DNA of 64,000 nt from Flavobacterium crocinum (GTDB taxonomy: Bacteria > Bacteroidota > Bacteroidia > Flavobacteriales > Flavobacteriaceae). Each line of letters begins with the position of its first letter. The first letter of the stretch is position 1. The position numbers were made by a program, and so were the translations under genes. The notes below the pieces were generated by a model that was not told the DNA's origin, searched no databases, and saw only the letters and a list, made by a program, of their open reading frames with translations. Location: positions 496,001 to 560,000 of the forward strand of contig NZ_CP029255.1 in assembly GCF_003122385.1 (NCBI RefSeq). The letters are read 5' to 3'. This document shows positions 20,389-29,511 of this stretch, one piece after another.

Positions 20389-21918
20389 ATGAAAATCAAT
20401 CCTTCCTTTTTTCCATTAAAAATCTTTTTATTTGGAATCTTATGTTTGCAATTCCAAATGGGATTTTCTCAGGAGAAAAAAAACTCTCCACTGTACAAAA
20501 TCATTATTTCAAGAGACAGCCTTTTATTTGATATTGGCTTTAATAACTGCGACATTTTTGTATCCGAAAGCCTTTGTAGCGATCAATTAGAATTTTACCA
20601 CGATAAAAATGGTCTTTCGAACAAAACGGATTTTGTAAAAACAATGAAAAGCGGCTTATGTGCGTCTCCATCAACGTATCAATCTAGAAGAGAACTAATT
20701 GACGAAAGCACTAAAATTTATCCGTTATACAAAAATGGGGTTCTGTACGCTGCTTTACAAAACGGAATTCATTATTTCTATGAAAATAAAACAAACAAAG
20801 GTGAGCCATTTTTAAAGGAAAATGAAAAACTAGTTGGAAAAGCGAGATTTTCACATCTTTGGGTTTTAGAAAATAATGTTTGGAAATTAAAACGAATTTT
20901 AAGTTACGATCACCAACCAACCAACTCTATAGAAGAAAAAAGTGCTCTTTTTGACAATCAACAGGAAACTGAAAAATGGCTCAAAGAAAACAATATTCCA
21001 ACTTTAGGAATCGGTATTATTACAGACGGAAAACTAAAGCAGATAAAAGTTTTTGGTGAGCTTAAGAAAGGTATTTCAGCTCCGTATAATACGATTTGGA
21101 ATGTTGCATCTTTGACAAAACCTGTTACCGCAATTGTAACCCTAAAATTAATCAGTCAGGGAAAATGGGATTTAGACGAACCACTTTACAAATACTGGAC
21201 CGATCCTGATATTGCGAAAGACCCTTACTTAAAATTATTAACAACCAGATTTGTGTTAAGCCATCAAACTGGTTTCCCAAATTGGAGATCTAATAATGAA
21301 TCTAAAAAACTGGATTTCAAATTTAAACCCGGAACGCAATACCAATATTCCGGTGAAGGTTTTGAATATCTTCGAAAAGCATTGGAGAAAAAATTCCACA
21401 AAACATTAGACCAACTAGCTTCAGAATTAGTTTTTAAACCTTTAGAGATGAATGATTCTCAATTAATTTGGAACGAAAAAATTGATCTTTCCAGATATGC
21501 CACTAATTATGATAATAAAGGAAATGAGTACGAACCAACCAAAAATAAAACTGCAAATGCTGCAGATGATTTATTGACCACTATTGAAGATTATGGAAAC
21601 TTTCTATGCAGTATAATGAACAGCAAAGGCTTAAGCCCAAAAGTTTTTGAGGAAATGATTTCGCATCAGGTTACCACGAAAAAAGATAAATATTTTGGCT
21701 TAGGCTTTGAAATCTACGATCTCGGCAATCAAGATTATGTTTTATCGCATGGTGGTGCAGACAAAGGCGTTCAAACGATTGTTTTTATGCTTCCAAAAAC
21801 TAAACAAGGTTTAATCATCTTTACTAATGTTGATGATGGCTATAAAGTTTACGAAAAGACAGTTCAACATTATCTGGGAGAAATTGGAAACCGAATAATT
21901 TCCATAGAAACAAAGTAA
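20389..21918 (+). CDS. Exported serine hydrolase with N-terminal NTF2-like domain
   Basis: 509 aa from ATG 20389. This start gives a clean signal peptide (MKINPSFFPLKIFLFGILCL, cleavage near GFSQ); an in-frame ATG at 20347 precedes the promoter box. Residues about 35-185 form an NTF2/DUF4440-like domain ending WKLKRILSYDHQP. Residues 195-500 are a class C beta-lactamase/esterase domain: SxxK as S241-L-T-K244, YSG at Y320, and HGG at H454. The fold hydrolyses amide or ester bonds; the substrate is unknown. The next gene encodes a free-standing version of the NTF2-like domain. Confidence 0.85.
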   Translation: MKINPSFFPLKIFLFGILCLQFQMGFSQEKKNSPLYKIIISRDSLLFDIGFNNCDIFVSESLCSDQLEFYHDKNGLSNKTDFVKTMKSGLCASPSTYQSRRELIDESTKIYPLYKNGVLYAALQNGIHYFYENKTNKGEPFLKENEKLVGKARFSHLWVLENNVWKLKRILSYDHQPTNSIEEKSALFDNQQETEKWLKENNIPTLGIGIITDGKLKQIKVFGELKKGISAPYNTIWNVASLTKPVTAIVTLKLISQGKWDLDEPLYKYWTDPDIAKDPYLKLLTTRFVLSHQTGFPNWRSNNESKKLDFKFKPGTQYQYSGEGFEYLRKALEKKFHKTLDQLASELVFKPLEMNDSQLIWNEKIDLSRYATNYDNKGNEYEPTKNKTANAADDLLTTIEDYGNFLCSIMNSKGLSPKVFEEMISHQVTTKKDKYFGLGFEIYDLGNQDYVLSHGGADKGVQTIVFMLPKTKQGLIIFTNVDDGYKVYEKTVQHYLGEIGNRIISIETK

Positions 21919-21935
21919 ATGTTAAACCATAAAAT

Positions 21936-22421
21936 ATGATACCGATGATAAATACATTAGTACTTTTTATGCTGTTTTTAAGCAGACAGGCGCTTGCATA
22001 TACGAAAAATGAACACATTCGAAAAAATCTTTTACATAGTGAAATTATCGAAATGGATCATCAGCTTTTTGATTATGCTTTTAACCAATGTGATGCTTCT
22101 CTTTTTAGAAAAATAATTGCAGATGATATCGAATTCTACGATGACCAATATGGCTTAAACATCTCTAAAGGAGAAAATGTAAAAGATTTAATTGGCAGGC
22201 AAACGCGTTTTCAAAAAGTAACAAGAAAGCTAAATTTCTGCACGGTTGAAAAACTAGGTGATTTTGGCGCTTTGCAAATTGGTGAACATACTTTTTTATC
22301 TAGTGATATTCCGCATCTAACTGGAAAATTCATTCACATTTGGGAAAGAAAAGGTAAAAGTTGGAAATTAAAAAGGGTTATCAGTTATGAACACAAACCC
22401 TATCAGGACAATTTGGATTAA
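21936..22421 (+). CDS. Exported NTF2-like (DUF4440) protein
   Basis: 161 aa. A hydrophobic N-terminus (about 1-21, ending RQALA) is a likely signal peptide. The remainder resembles the N-terminal domain of the upstream serine hydrolase: DDIEFYDDQYGL against DQLEFYHDKNGL, and WKLKRVISYEHKP against WKLKRILSYDHQP. The fold is a cone-shaped barrel that binds small ligands. It begins 17 nt after the hydrolase, so both probably share one mRNA. Confidence 0.78.
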   Translation: MIPMINTLVLFMLFLSRQALAYTKNEHIRKNLLHSEIIEMDHQLFDYAFNQCDASLFRKIIADDIEFYDDQYGLNISKGENVKDLIGRQTRFQKVTRKLNFCTVEKLGDFGALQIGEHTFLSSDIPHLTGKFIHIWERKGKSWKLKRVISYEHKPYQDNLD

Positions 22422-22628
22422 ACTTTAAAATAAAAGTGAAAAAACTGATCGATTTATGAAACCAAATCAAAAAATGATCGTCTAAACTTTTGAGAGCATT
22501 AATTTATTGCAAGTAAAAAAATCGTAATTTCGTTTTAACCTACTGAATATCTTTTTGTTATAAAGTTTCAATCATCAATCAAAAACGAATCATTTTTATT
22601 AATCCAAAACCCATAATCATCAATCATT

Positions 22629-24083
22629 ATGAAAAAATCAATCAAACTCATTGCACTCTTTGTAGTTTTTCAACTTTCGGCTTTGAGTGCTTTTGCACAA
22701 GATAAGGCAAAGCAAATCGAACAACTTTTAGACAAATACAACGAATACGGACAATTTAACGGCTCGGCGCTGGTTGCTGAAAACGGAAAAGTTATTTTTA
22801 AAAAAGGATTTGGTTCTGCCAACATGGAATGGAATATTCCGAATCAACCTGACACAAAATTTAGATTAGGTTCAATCAGCAAACAATTCACCGCACTTTT
22901 AATTGTAAAACTGGCCGAAGAAGGAAAATTAAAACTTGATGTTCCAATTACAACTTATCTTCCAGATTATCCAAAGGAAAACGGAGATAAAATCACAACA
23001 CATCATTTATTGACGCACACTTCGGGAATTCCAAATTATACCGATTCTCCAAACTTCTTTAAAGATAAAGCGAGAAATCCATACACTCCAGAAGCTTTTG
23101 TAAAAACATTTTCAAGTCTTCCTCTTGAATTTACGCCTGGAGAAAAATTCAGTTACAGTAATTCCGGATACTTCTTGTTAGGATATATTATTGAAAAAAT
23201 TACCGGCAAAACGTATGAGCAATATTTACAGGAAGTAATTTTCACGCCTTTAAAAATGGTTAATTCCGGTTACGATCACAGCGATGTAATTTTAAAAAAC
23301 AGAGCGGCTGGTTATGAAAAAGATGGAAAGCGTTATGTTAATGCACCTTATCTAGATATGAGTATTCCGTATGCAGCTGGTTCCTTGTATTCTACTGTAG
23401 AAGATTTATATTTATGGGATCAAGCATTGTATACTAATAAACTTCTTTCTGCAAAATCGATGGAATCTTTATTTAAACCTTACATAAAAGCATGGGGTGA
23501 CGAATCTTATGGTTACGGTTGGTCTGTTAAGGAAGTAAATAATGGAGATAAAGACAAAATAAAAATTATCGAACATGGTGGCGGTATTAATGGATTCAAT
23601 ACTATTATTTCTCGTATTCCTACTGATAAAATTTTAGTGGTTTTATTGAATAATACTGGCGGCACTATTTTAGGCGAAATGAATAATTCAATTCGCAACA
23701 TCCTATATGACCAACCTTATAGTCAACCTAAAAAATCATTGGCTTTAGATTTATTGGATGTTTTTACAACAAAAGGAACTACTGCCGGATTAGAAACTTA
23801 TAAAAAATTGAAAAACGACCCAACGTATATTATTAAAGAAAACGATATGAACAGGGTTGGCTATCAATTGCTACAAGACGGAAAAAAGAAAGAAGCAATT
23901 GAAATTTTTAAAATAAACACCGAAGCTTTCCCAAAATCTGGAAATGTTTATGATAGTTTAGGTGAAGCTTATTTAGCCGATGGCGATAAGAAACTGGCCA
24001 TCGCCAACTACAAAAAATCGGTTGAACTGGATCCTTCCAATGAAGGCGGTAAAAAAGCCTTGGAAGAACTTTTAAAAAAATAA
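22629..24083 (+). CDS. Exported serine hydrolase with C-terminal TPR
   Basis: 484 aa. Signal peptide MKKSIKLIALFVVFQL...AFAQ, cleavage near residue 24. Beta-lactamase/transpeptidase-like domain (about 30-370): S82-I-S-K85 is the catalytic SxxK, FSYSNSGY carries the YxN, and IEHGGGINGF the HGG. The C-terminal 90 residues contain TPR-like units (SGNVYDSLGEAYLADGDKK and following). It may be an esterase, D-aminopeptidase or beta-lactam-interacting enzyme. The 5' leader contains ATCATCAATCA repeats like those before the other hydrolase. Confidence 0.85.
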   Translation: MKKSIKLIALFVVFQLSALSAFAQDKAKQIEQLLDKYNEYGQFNGSALVAENGKVIFKKGFGSANMEWNIPNQPDTKFRLGSISKQFTALLIVKLAEEGKLKLDVPITTYLPDYPKENGDKITTHHLLTHTSGIPNYTDSPNFFKDKARNPYTPEAFVKTFSSLPLEFTPGEKFSYSNSGYFLLGYIIEKITGKTYEQYLQEVIFTPLKMVNSGYDHSDVILKNRAAGYEKDGKRYVNAPYLDMSIPYAAGSLYSTVEDLYLWDQALYTNKLLSAKSMESLFKPYIKAWGDESYGYGWSVKEVNNGDKDKIKIIEHGGGINGFNTIISRIPTDKILVVLLNNTGGTILGEMNNSIRNILYDQPYSQPKKSLALDLLDVFTTKGTTAGLETYKKLKNDPTYIIKENDMNRVGYQLLQDGKKKEAIEIFKINTEAFPKSGNVYDSLGEAYLADGDKKLAIANYKKSVELDPSNEGGKKALEELLKK

Positions 24084-24120
24084 ACATGGCTATCGATTAC
24101 TTGTGCAAGTTTTAAAAATA

Positions 24121-24243
24121 GCACACGGATGATACTAATTCGCTAATGCGAAGACGCGGATTAGGACGGATTTTTTTTATAAATCTTTGTAAAATCCGTT
24201 TTTATCCGCGTTTTTACGAAGTAAATCTGTTTTATCCGTGTCA
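24121..24243 (+). repeat. Imperfect inverted repeat of the CACGGAT type
   Basis: CGCGGATTAGGACGGATTTT faces AAAATCCGTTTTTATCCGCG, with outer CACGGAT/ATCCGTG pairs. It fills part of the 346-bp gap after the hydrolase gene. Related CACGGATTAAACAG sequence occurs near 43290. Confidence 0.6.
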
Positions 24244-24298
24244 CTAATATGCTTTGGTAAATTATTAGTCCATTTAGCAAAACAAATAACACATTATT

Positions 24299-24345
24299 AA
24301 TAACACTTACAGAATCTTCTTAAAATTGATTTTGTAAGTGTTATT
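24299..24345 (+). terminator. Terminator hairpin after the serine hydrolase
   Basis: Perfect 13-bp arms AATAACACTTACA and TGTAAGTGTTATT with a 21-nt loop, followed by TTTT. Likely ends the plus-strand run that begins with the AraC gene. Confidence 0.7.
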
Positions 24346-24429
24346 TTTTGTAACAACTTGGACATTCTGCTTGGAAATTTATTGTTGAAAGCACTATTTT
24401 AGCCCTACCCTAAAACAATAAATTAACCT

Positions 24430-24879
24430 ATGAAAAATCTCAAAAAGCACAGTTTCCTGACTGTTTGTTTCTGCTTGTTTATTTCTTTTAAAAGCATATC
24501 ACAAACCAATTACACTTCTGCGAGAATGCCGTCTCAGCAAAACAAAATTATTATTGATAAAATTGTAGAAGCAACTCATTATAAAAATTATGTAGTCGAT
24601 TTTTGTTTGTCTAAAATAAACGAAACTTCTGCAAAAGAAGGCTGGAACGAACAAAAAGCTATGGAAATTACCCAAAGCATTAATTATAAAAATTTCAGAG
24701 ATGCCATTTACAACAGTTTTGTTGTTTTTGATGAAGTGGAACTTGAAACTTTACTAAAAGCTTACGAAAAAGACACGGCTTATCAGACCAAAAATGTAAT
24801 GACCAATAATAAAATCCTCATTAATAATTTGAACATTTTTGCCAATGATATTGTTTTGGGGAAGTATGTTTCTAAATAA
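24430..24879 (+). CDS. Exported hypothetical protein
   Basis: 149 aa, not recognised. The N-terminus (MKNLKKHSFLTVCFCLFISFKSIS, then Q) is a signal peptide. The mature protein is predominantly helical with no Cys pair or catalytic motif visible (KIINETSAKEGWNEQKAMEI-like amphipathic stretches). A possible promoter TTG-N21-TATTTTAG (24371-24402) lies 28 nt before the start. A strong terminator follows, so it is a single-gene unit. Confidence 0.65.
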   Translation: MKNLKKHSFLTVCFCLFISFKSISQTNYTSARMPSQQNKIIIDKIVEATHYKNYVVDFCLSKINETSAKEGWNEQKAMEITQSINYKNFRDAIYNSFVVFDEVELETLLKAYEKDTAYQTKNVMTNNKILINNLNIFANDIVLGKYVSK

Positions 24880-24900
24880 GGTTCAAAGGGACAAAGTAAC

Positions 24901-24945
24901 AAAGGTTCAGAGGTTTTAAAACAAAAACCTTTGAACCTTTTTATT
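24901..24945 (+). terminator. Terminator after 24430-24879
   Basis: Stem AAAGGTTCagAGGTTTT with AAAACCTttGAACCTTT, loop about 6 nt, then TTATTTTT. Could act on both strands; the penicillin acylase gene ends just to the right at 24981. Confidence 0.75.
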
Positions 24946-24980
24946 TTTAAATCTTAATTGGAAAAACTTGAAACTTGAAA

Positions 24981-27371
24981 CTAATTCTTAGGTTTCAGAA
25001 CCAATTTAGTTGACGTTTTCACTATCTCTTCTTTGTTCAGTTTCATTTTTCTGAATTTCCCTGCGTTGTACATTTCTGCCTGATCGTCATAATGTTTGCT
25101 GAACGGATTTCCGGATTGTCCCGTTGGTAAAATACTCCAGCTGTTTTCGATATCAGAGAAATCTACAATTCTTCTGGTTGAAGGGCCACCTTTCGTATAA
25201 TATTTTCCTTCCTCATTAAATCCGAAGAATAAATTATTGATGACTTCGTTTGATCCTGGAGAATTAAATGGCCCAACATTAAATAGTCCACGAAGTGCTT
25301 TTACTTTTCCTAATGGATGTTCGTGTTCTACTGTATGAACTTGTCCCCATTTCCAATCCGAAATAGTATTTCCTAACTGTTTTTGAAGTGTTGCAACCGT
25401 TTCATGAAAAGATTTTGAAACAATTTGCTTTCTGGTTTCTTTTACATTTTTAGTTTTAATGTTATCCCACCAAACCGAATTTTCATTTTTAATCTGATTG
25501 GCGATAACTTGTTTTCCAACAGAAATACCCAGAAATAAATTAAAGTTTTCTTTCCCCATTTCATCTTCAAACGTATTTTTCAGATACAGATAAATCCATT
25601 TGTTGTAAATCGTAGGTGCGATATCTTCCAGATTGGTTGTTCCTTTCCACGATTTTAAAACTTCTAAAACTTGTTTTTCTTCTGCCGAAATAGAAGTCAA
25701 ATCAGTATTTAAAATTAAATTTTTCACAACGGCAACGGCAACATCCGAAGTATTATCATAAATCATTTTACTAATGGCTTCTTTATCCCAATCTGATTTT
25801 GCATCTAAAATTCCTGATATTCTCTTGGCACGATCTTCCGGCAGATAATAACCAGGATACAGATAACCATTATCTATAGTTTCAGGCTGATTATTGGCAG
25901 AATAAACATAACCCCATTCCGGATTTTCTGCCGACGGATTTTGTTCGAAATCTAAATATTTGACAATATCATCTTTCCCGCTTGCGCCGTCTAGAATTAA
26001 ATGGGTGTTTACCCCTTCATTATGTCTGTATAATTTTCCTGTTGCCCACCAGCCCACATTTCCTTTTGCATCTCCATACATTACATTCAATCCCGGCGCT
26101 GCAATTAAACTAGCCGCTTTTTTAAAATCTTCTTTATTATTAGCATGTGAAAGTCCGTACGCTGCATCCAGAATCTGAATAGGTTGATGCGTATAAGTCC
26201 ACATCATTGCAATTGGATTTTTCTTTTCCAAACGCTCCATGAAATCATTCATAATTGGCCCATGACGACTCGATTTAATGGTCAGAACCACATCTGAAGA
26301 ATCTTTTACTTTGATTGTTTTTTTTCTGATTTCATATATCGCAAAACCAGTTGGTGTTTGATATTGCGTAACATCTCCGTCTTTATTTTTTTCCTGATAA
26401 AAATCGATATCATCATTTTCAAACATCGTTAATCCGTAGGCATAATCACGGTTATGTGCCAGTAAAGGAAATGGAGTTCCAGCCAAATAACAGCCGTATA
26501 ACTCATGTTGTGGCGTTACCAAATGTGCTTCATACCAAGTGGCAGGCTGAGAAAAACCAATATGCGGATCATTAGCAAAAATCACTTTTCCGCTTTTCGA
26601 TTTCTTTGGCCCGACAACCCAACTGTTACTGCCAATAAACGGTGGAATTGGGGACTGATCCAACATTGCCGTAATCGCTTTTGAAACCTCGCTGTATTCT
26701 TCTGTTTTCTCTTTTGAGATTTTAATTCTCGTAGTGTTAAACTCGCCTTCGATTCCTAAATCTTTTAGATAAGAAGCTCCGTATTTATTTTTAATATCCG
26801 TCAGCAGCGGATCTGTTTTCTGAGCCATTGCAAAACTGAAAGACATATATCCGAAAATATTGTAAACGTCTTTTATTGTAAACTTTTGCTTTTTAACTCC
26901 AACCAAAGTGAACTCAATTGGCGTTACGCCTTCTTCTAAATATTGATTAATTCCATCCAGATAAGCCTGAGTCAGTTTATAACTTTCACTGTTTTTGTCG
27001 AGTTTGGCAATCGCTTTCGCGGAAGCTTCTTCAATACCTATTCCTGCAAAAAATTGATCGTTTTTTAATGCAACTCCTCCAAAAATTTCAGCCAATCTTC
27101 CTGGAGCAATTCTTCGAAGCAATTCCATTTGCCACAATCTTTCCTGAGCATGTACATAACCAAGCGTGGTCATGGCATCTTTTTCTGAATCGGCGTAAAT
27201 ATGTGGCACTCCAAAATCATCAAAATATACTGTTGTTTGTTTATCCAGATTTTTGAGTTGCAGTTCTCCTTCATATTTTGGTTTTAAATGAAAAATATAG
27301 CCACATAAACCTATTCCAAGAAGTACAATTAGTACCAATAAAACCAACAGAATCTTTTTAAGTATTTTCAT
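24981..27371 (-). CDS. Penicillin acylase-family Ntn hydrolase
   Basis: 796 aa from ATG 27371 (an in-frame GTG two codons earlier is less likely). A hydrophobic N-terminal anchor/signal (about 6-28) is followed by the alpha-chain region with GVPHIYADSEKDA and YVHAQERLWQMELLRR. The catalytic Ser, N-terminal after self-cleavage, is in GSNSWVVGP (S248). The beta-chain carries FANDPHIGFSQPATWYEAHL and the active-site NNQPETIDN. Family members cleave acyl groups from amides, including quorum-sensing acyl-homoserine lactones and beta-lactam side chains; the true substrate here is unknown. Confidence 0.9.
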   Translation of the reverse strand: MKILKKILLVLLVLIVLLGIGLCGYIFHLKPKYEGELQLKNLDKQTTVYFDDFGVPHIYADSEKDAMTTLGYVHAQERLWQMELLRRIAPGRLAEIFGGVALKNDQFFAGIGIEEASAKAIAKLDKNSESYKLTQAYLDGINQYLEEGVTPIEFTLVGVKKQKFTIKDVYNIFGYMSFSFAMAQKTDPLLTDIKNKYGASYLKDLGIEGEFNTTRIKISKEKTEEYSEVSKAITAMLDQSPIPPFIGSNSWVVGPKKSKSGKVIFANDPHIGFSQPATWYEAHLVTPQHELYGCYLAGTPFPLLAHNRDYAYGLTMFENDDIDFYQEKNKDGDVTQYQTPTGFAIYEIRKKTIKVKDSSDVVLTIKSSRHGPIMNDFMERLEKKNPIAMMWTYTHQPIQILDAAYGLSHANNKEDFKKAASLIAAPGLNVMYGDAKGNVGWWATGKLYRHNEGVNTHLILDGASGKDDIVKYLDFEQNPSAENPEWGYVYSANNQPETIDNGYLYPGYYLPEDRAKRISGILDAKSDWDKEAISKMIYDNTSDVAVAVVKNLILNTDLTSISAEEKQVLEVLKSWKGTTNLEDIAPTIYNKWIYLYLKNTFEDEMGKENFNLFLGISVGKQVIANQIKNENSVWWDNIKTKNVKETRKQIVSKSFHETVATLQKQLGNTISDWKWGQVHTVEHEHPLGKVKALRGLFNVGPFNSPGSNEVINNLFFGFNEEGKYYTKGGPSTRRIVDFSDIENSWSILPTGQSGNPFSKHYDDQAEMYNAGKFRKMKLNKEEIVKTSTKLVLKPKN

Positions 27372-27490
27372 AATCACGCAAAAAAATATAAATAATGAAT
27401 TCTAAAAAATGATGTAATGAAATTGTAGAATAATGTAAAATCATTCCTTTTTAAAACTCTAAATTTATGTATTTAAAATTAATAGAGTAA

Positions 27491-29047
27491 ATGTCAATCT
27501 ATAAAAAAATAGCGATCGGAATAATTTCCTTGTTTATCATTGTACTTTTAGCCAATTTTGGACTGAATTACTGGATTAAAAAACAGCTTCCGATTATTAT
27601 CCATGAGAAGAATAAAACAGCCTACAATATCAATTACGAAAAAATAGAAGTTTCTCTTTTCTCCCGAAATATCTACGCACAAACTTTATTGGTCAATCCG
27701 AAAAATGAGCCGAAAGACAGTAAAAATGGTCTTTTTACCAAAATAGAATCCATCACAATCAAACACTTTAATATTTGGGATCTGGCTTTTCGCGATATTA
27801 TTCAGGCCGAAAGTATTATCATCAACAAACCACGTGTAATTCTATATAAAAAAGGCGAGAAACTTTTAAATAACAGTAAAAGCATTAAAAACGAAATCGT
27901 CGAGCCTTTCCGAAAAATAGTTGGCGTTTCGAATATTTATCTGAATGACGGAACTGTCGATGTGGTTTCTTTGGATACTCAAAAACCCATTTTCAGCGTT
28001 AAAAAAATTCTTCTAAAATTAGAAGGCATTTTAATAACCGATGCCACTTTGAAAGAAAAAATTCCGCTTCAGTACAAAAGTTATGCTTTAATATGTGATA
28101 GTTTATTTTATCGTCCGAGTGCTTTTTATCACATCACAATTGGCAAAATCAATACTGAAAAGAACTTTTTAGCAATTAATAATTTTGCTAATATTCCACA
28201 GTTTTCCCGTCCGGAATTTGTAAAAAGACTAAAAACAGAAAAGGATATTTACACGCTGAAAGTAGATTCTGCAAGCATTCAAAAAATGGATTGGGGATTT
28301 AAAAATGATCGTTTTTTCTTTAAAGCAAATTCGCTTGTGATCAATCATTTTGATGCAAATATTTATCGCGGGAAAATGCCAAAAGACGATTTAAGCAAAA
28401 AATACCTGTACAATCATTTATTGCGAAATATAAAATTCCCGCTTCAGATTGATACACTTCAGGTTTTGAAATCAAAATTAGTTTATGAAGAAGAAATTGA
28501 TTTCTCTAAAGGTCCGGGAATTCTAACTTTCGACAAATTCAACTTACAGGCAACCAATCTTCGAAGCGGTTTTGGTTTGAAAAAAACAGCTGATGTCAAA
28601 ATCAAAGTGAAAACCATTTTCATGAAAACTTCTCCACTCGATGTAGATTGGAGTTTCAATGTTTTAGACAAAAATGATGGATTTCATATTCAGGGCGTAA
28701 TTTCCAATTTTGATGTTAGAGCGATGGGACAATTCAGTAAACCGTATATGAATGCGTCCTTTACTGGAGTTTTTAATAAATACCGTTTTAATTTCTACGG
28801 AAATGATAATATTTCAAAAGGAAATGCATCTCTGGATTATGACGATCTAAAAGTGAAATTATACAAAAAGAAAAACCCTGAAAAAGAAGCCAAACTGAAA
28901 TCGGCAATTGCTAATTTATTGGTTAAAAACGATTCTAAAGACAAAGCCAAAACCGCCGATGTCGAAATCGAAAGAATTCAGGAAAAATCATTCTACAACT
29001 TTTTATGGCGAAGTATAGCGGAATCTTTGAAGAAGATTTTGATATAG
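27491..29047 (+). CDS. Hypothetical AsmA/DUF748-like envelope protein
   Basis: 518 aa. One N-terminal membrane anchor (about 7-29, IAIGIISLFIIVLLANFGLN) precedes a long predicted beta-rich periplasmic part. Motifs such as YEKIEVSLFSRNIYAQTL and a late VDWSFNVLDKNDGFHIQGVIS resemble AsmA/DUF748 proteins, which line lipid-transfer bridges between membranes. The match is by pattern only. It is divergent from the penicillin acylase, with a 119-bp gap, and is followed by a chain of inverted repeats. Confidence 0.6.
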   Translation: MSIYKKIAIGIISLFIIVLLANFGLNYWIKKQLPIIIHEKNKTAYNINYEKIEVSLFSRNIYAQTLLVNPKNEPKDSKNGLFTKIESITIKHFNIWDLAFRDIIQAESIIINKPRVILYKKGEKLLNNSKSIKNEIVEPFRKIVGVSNIYLNDGTVDVVSLDTQKPIFSVKKILLKLEGILITDATLKEKIPLQYKSYALICDSLFYRPSAFYHITIGKINTEKNFLAINNFANIPQFSRPEFVKRLKTEKDIYTLKVDSASIQKMDWGFKNDRFFFKANSLVINHFDANIYRGKMPKDDLSKKYLYNHLLRNIKFPLQIDTLQVLKSKLVYEEEIDFSKGPGILTFDKFNLQATNLRSGFGLKKTADVKIKVKTIFMKTSPLDVDWSFNVLDKNDGFHIQGVISNFDVRAMGQFSKPYMNASFTGVFNKYRFNFYGNDNISKGNASLDYDDLKVKLYKKKNPEKEAKLKSAIANLLVKNDSKDKAKTADVEIERIQEKSFYNFLWRSIAESLKKILI

Positions 29048-29102
29048 ATTTTTTTATAGCCACGAATTACACTAATTTCCACTAATTCCTTTTTCTAGTT
29101 TT

Positions 29103-29149
29103 GCCACAGATTAAAAGATTAAATCATTTTAATCCTTTAATCTGTGGCG
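29103..29149 (+). repeat. Long palindrome after the AsmA-like gene
   Basis: Arms GCCACAGATTAAAAGATTAAA and TTTAATCCTTTAATCTGTGGC with a short loop (one bulge). Position 56 nt after the stop suggests it also serves as a terminator; the T-run is poor. Confidence 0.6.
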
Positions 29150-29176
29150 AAAAACATATGCACATTGTTTGCCAAC

Positions 29177-29276
29177 ATAGCCTGCGGTTTCAACCGCAGG
29201 AACGCAATGCATTTCCACAAAGAATTTCCATAACACATTCTTACATACGTCCCCCGTAGTTGAAACCACGGGCTAT
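29177..29276 (+). repeat. Paired GGTTTCAACC palindromes (REP/BIME-like)
   Basis: Two palindromic units in opposite orientation. Unit 1 is ATAGCCTGCGGTTTC-AACCGCAGG (29177-29200) and unit 2 CCCGTAGTTGAAACCACGGG-CTATA (29252-29276). Same architecture as 52653-52740 and the single unit at 34992-35015. Confidence 0.8.
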
Positions 29277-29310
29277 ATTTATTTATAATTCGTAGTATTC
29301 CAAAAGGTTT

Positions 29311-29409
29311 TGTCATTGCGAGGAACGAGGAATCACACTCGAGAATCGATAAAGATTGGGACATTCTGTACGGAGTTTCCAGTATGATTCCTCGTTCCTC
29401 GCAATGACA
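29311..29409 (+). repeat. Inverted repeat, perfect 25-bp arms
   Basis: Arms TGTCATTGCGAGGAACGAGG+AATCA (29311-29335) and their exact complement (29385-29409) enclose 49 bp. With the two preceding elements it fills the 464-bp gap before the next gene; nothing else is evident there. Confidence 0.85.
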
Positions 29410-29511
29410 AGATTGTGGGAATAAATGATATGCAATTCACAAACCTGACAATTATCACGTTTTAGAAAAATGCTTTTTTCAATATTTGCCTTTATTTTAA
29501 TTGGAAGACAA

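Noticed and set aside
29177..29409. CRISPR-like array of repeats
   Set aside because: Units are inverted palindromes, not direct repeats with unique spacers; no cas genes are near.
29470..29511. Upstream start for the Cys-rich ~600-aa protein
   Set aside because: The 14 extra residues are a short hydrophobic stretch, while MTKTPIHTFHIPVMG at 29512 begins the flavoprotein-like region.
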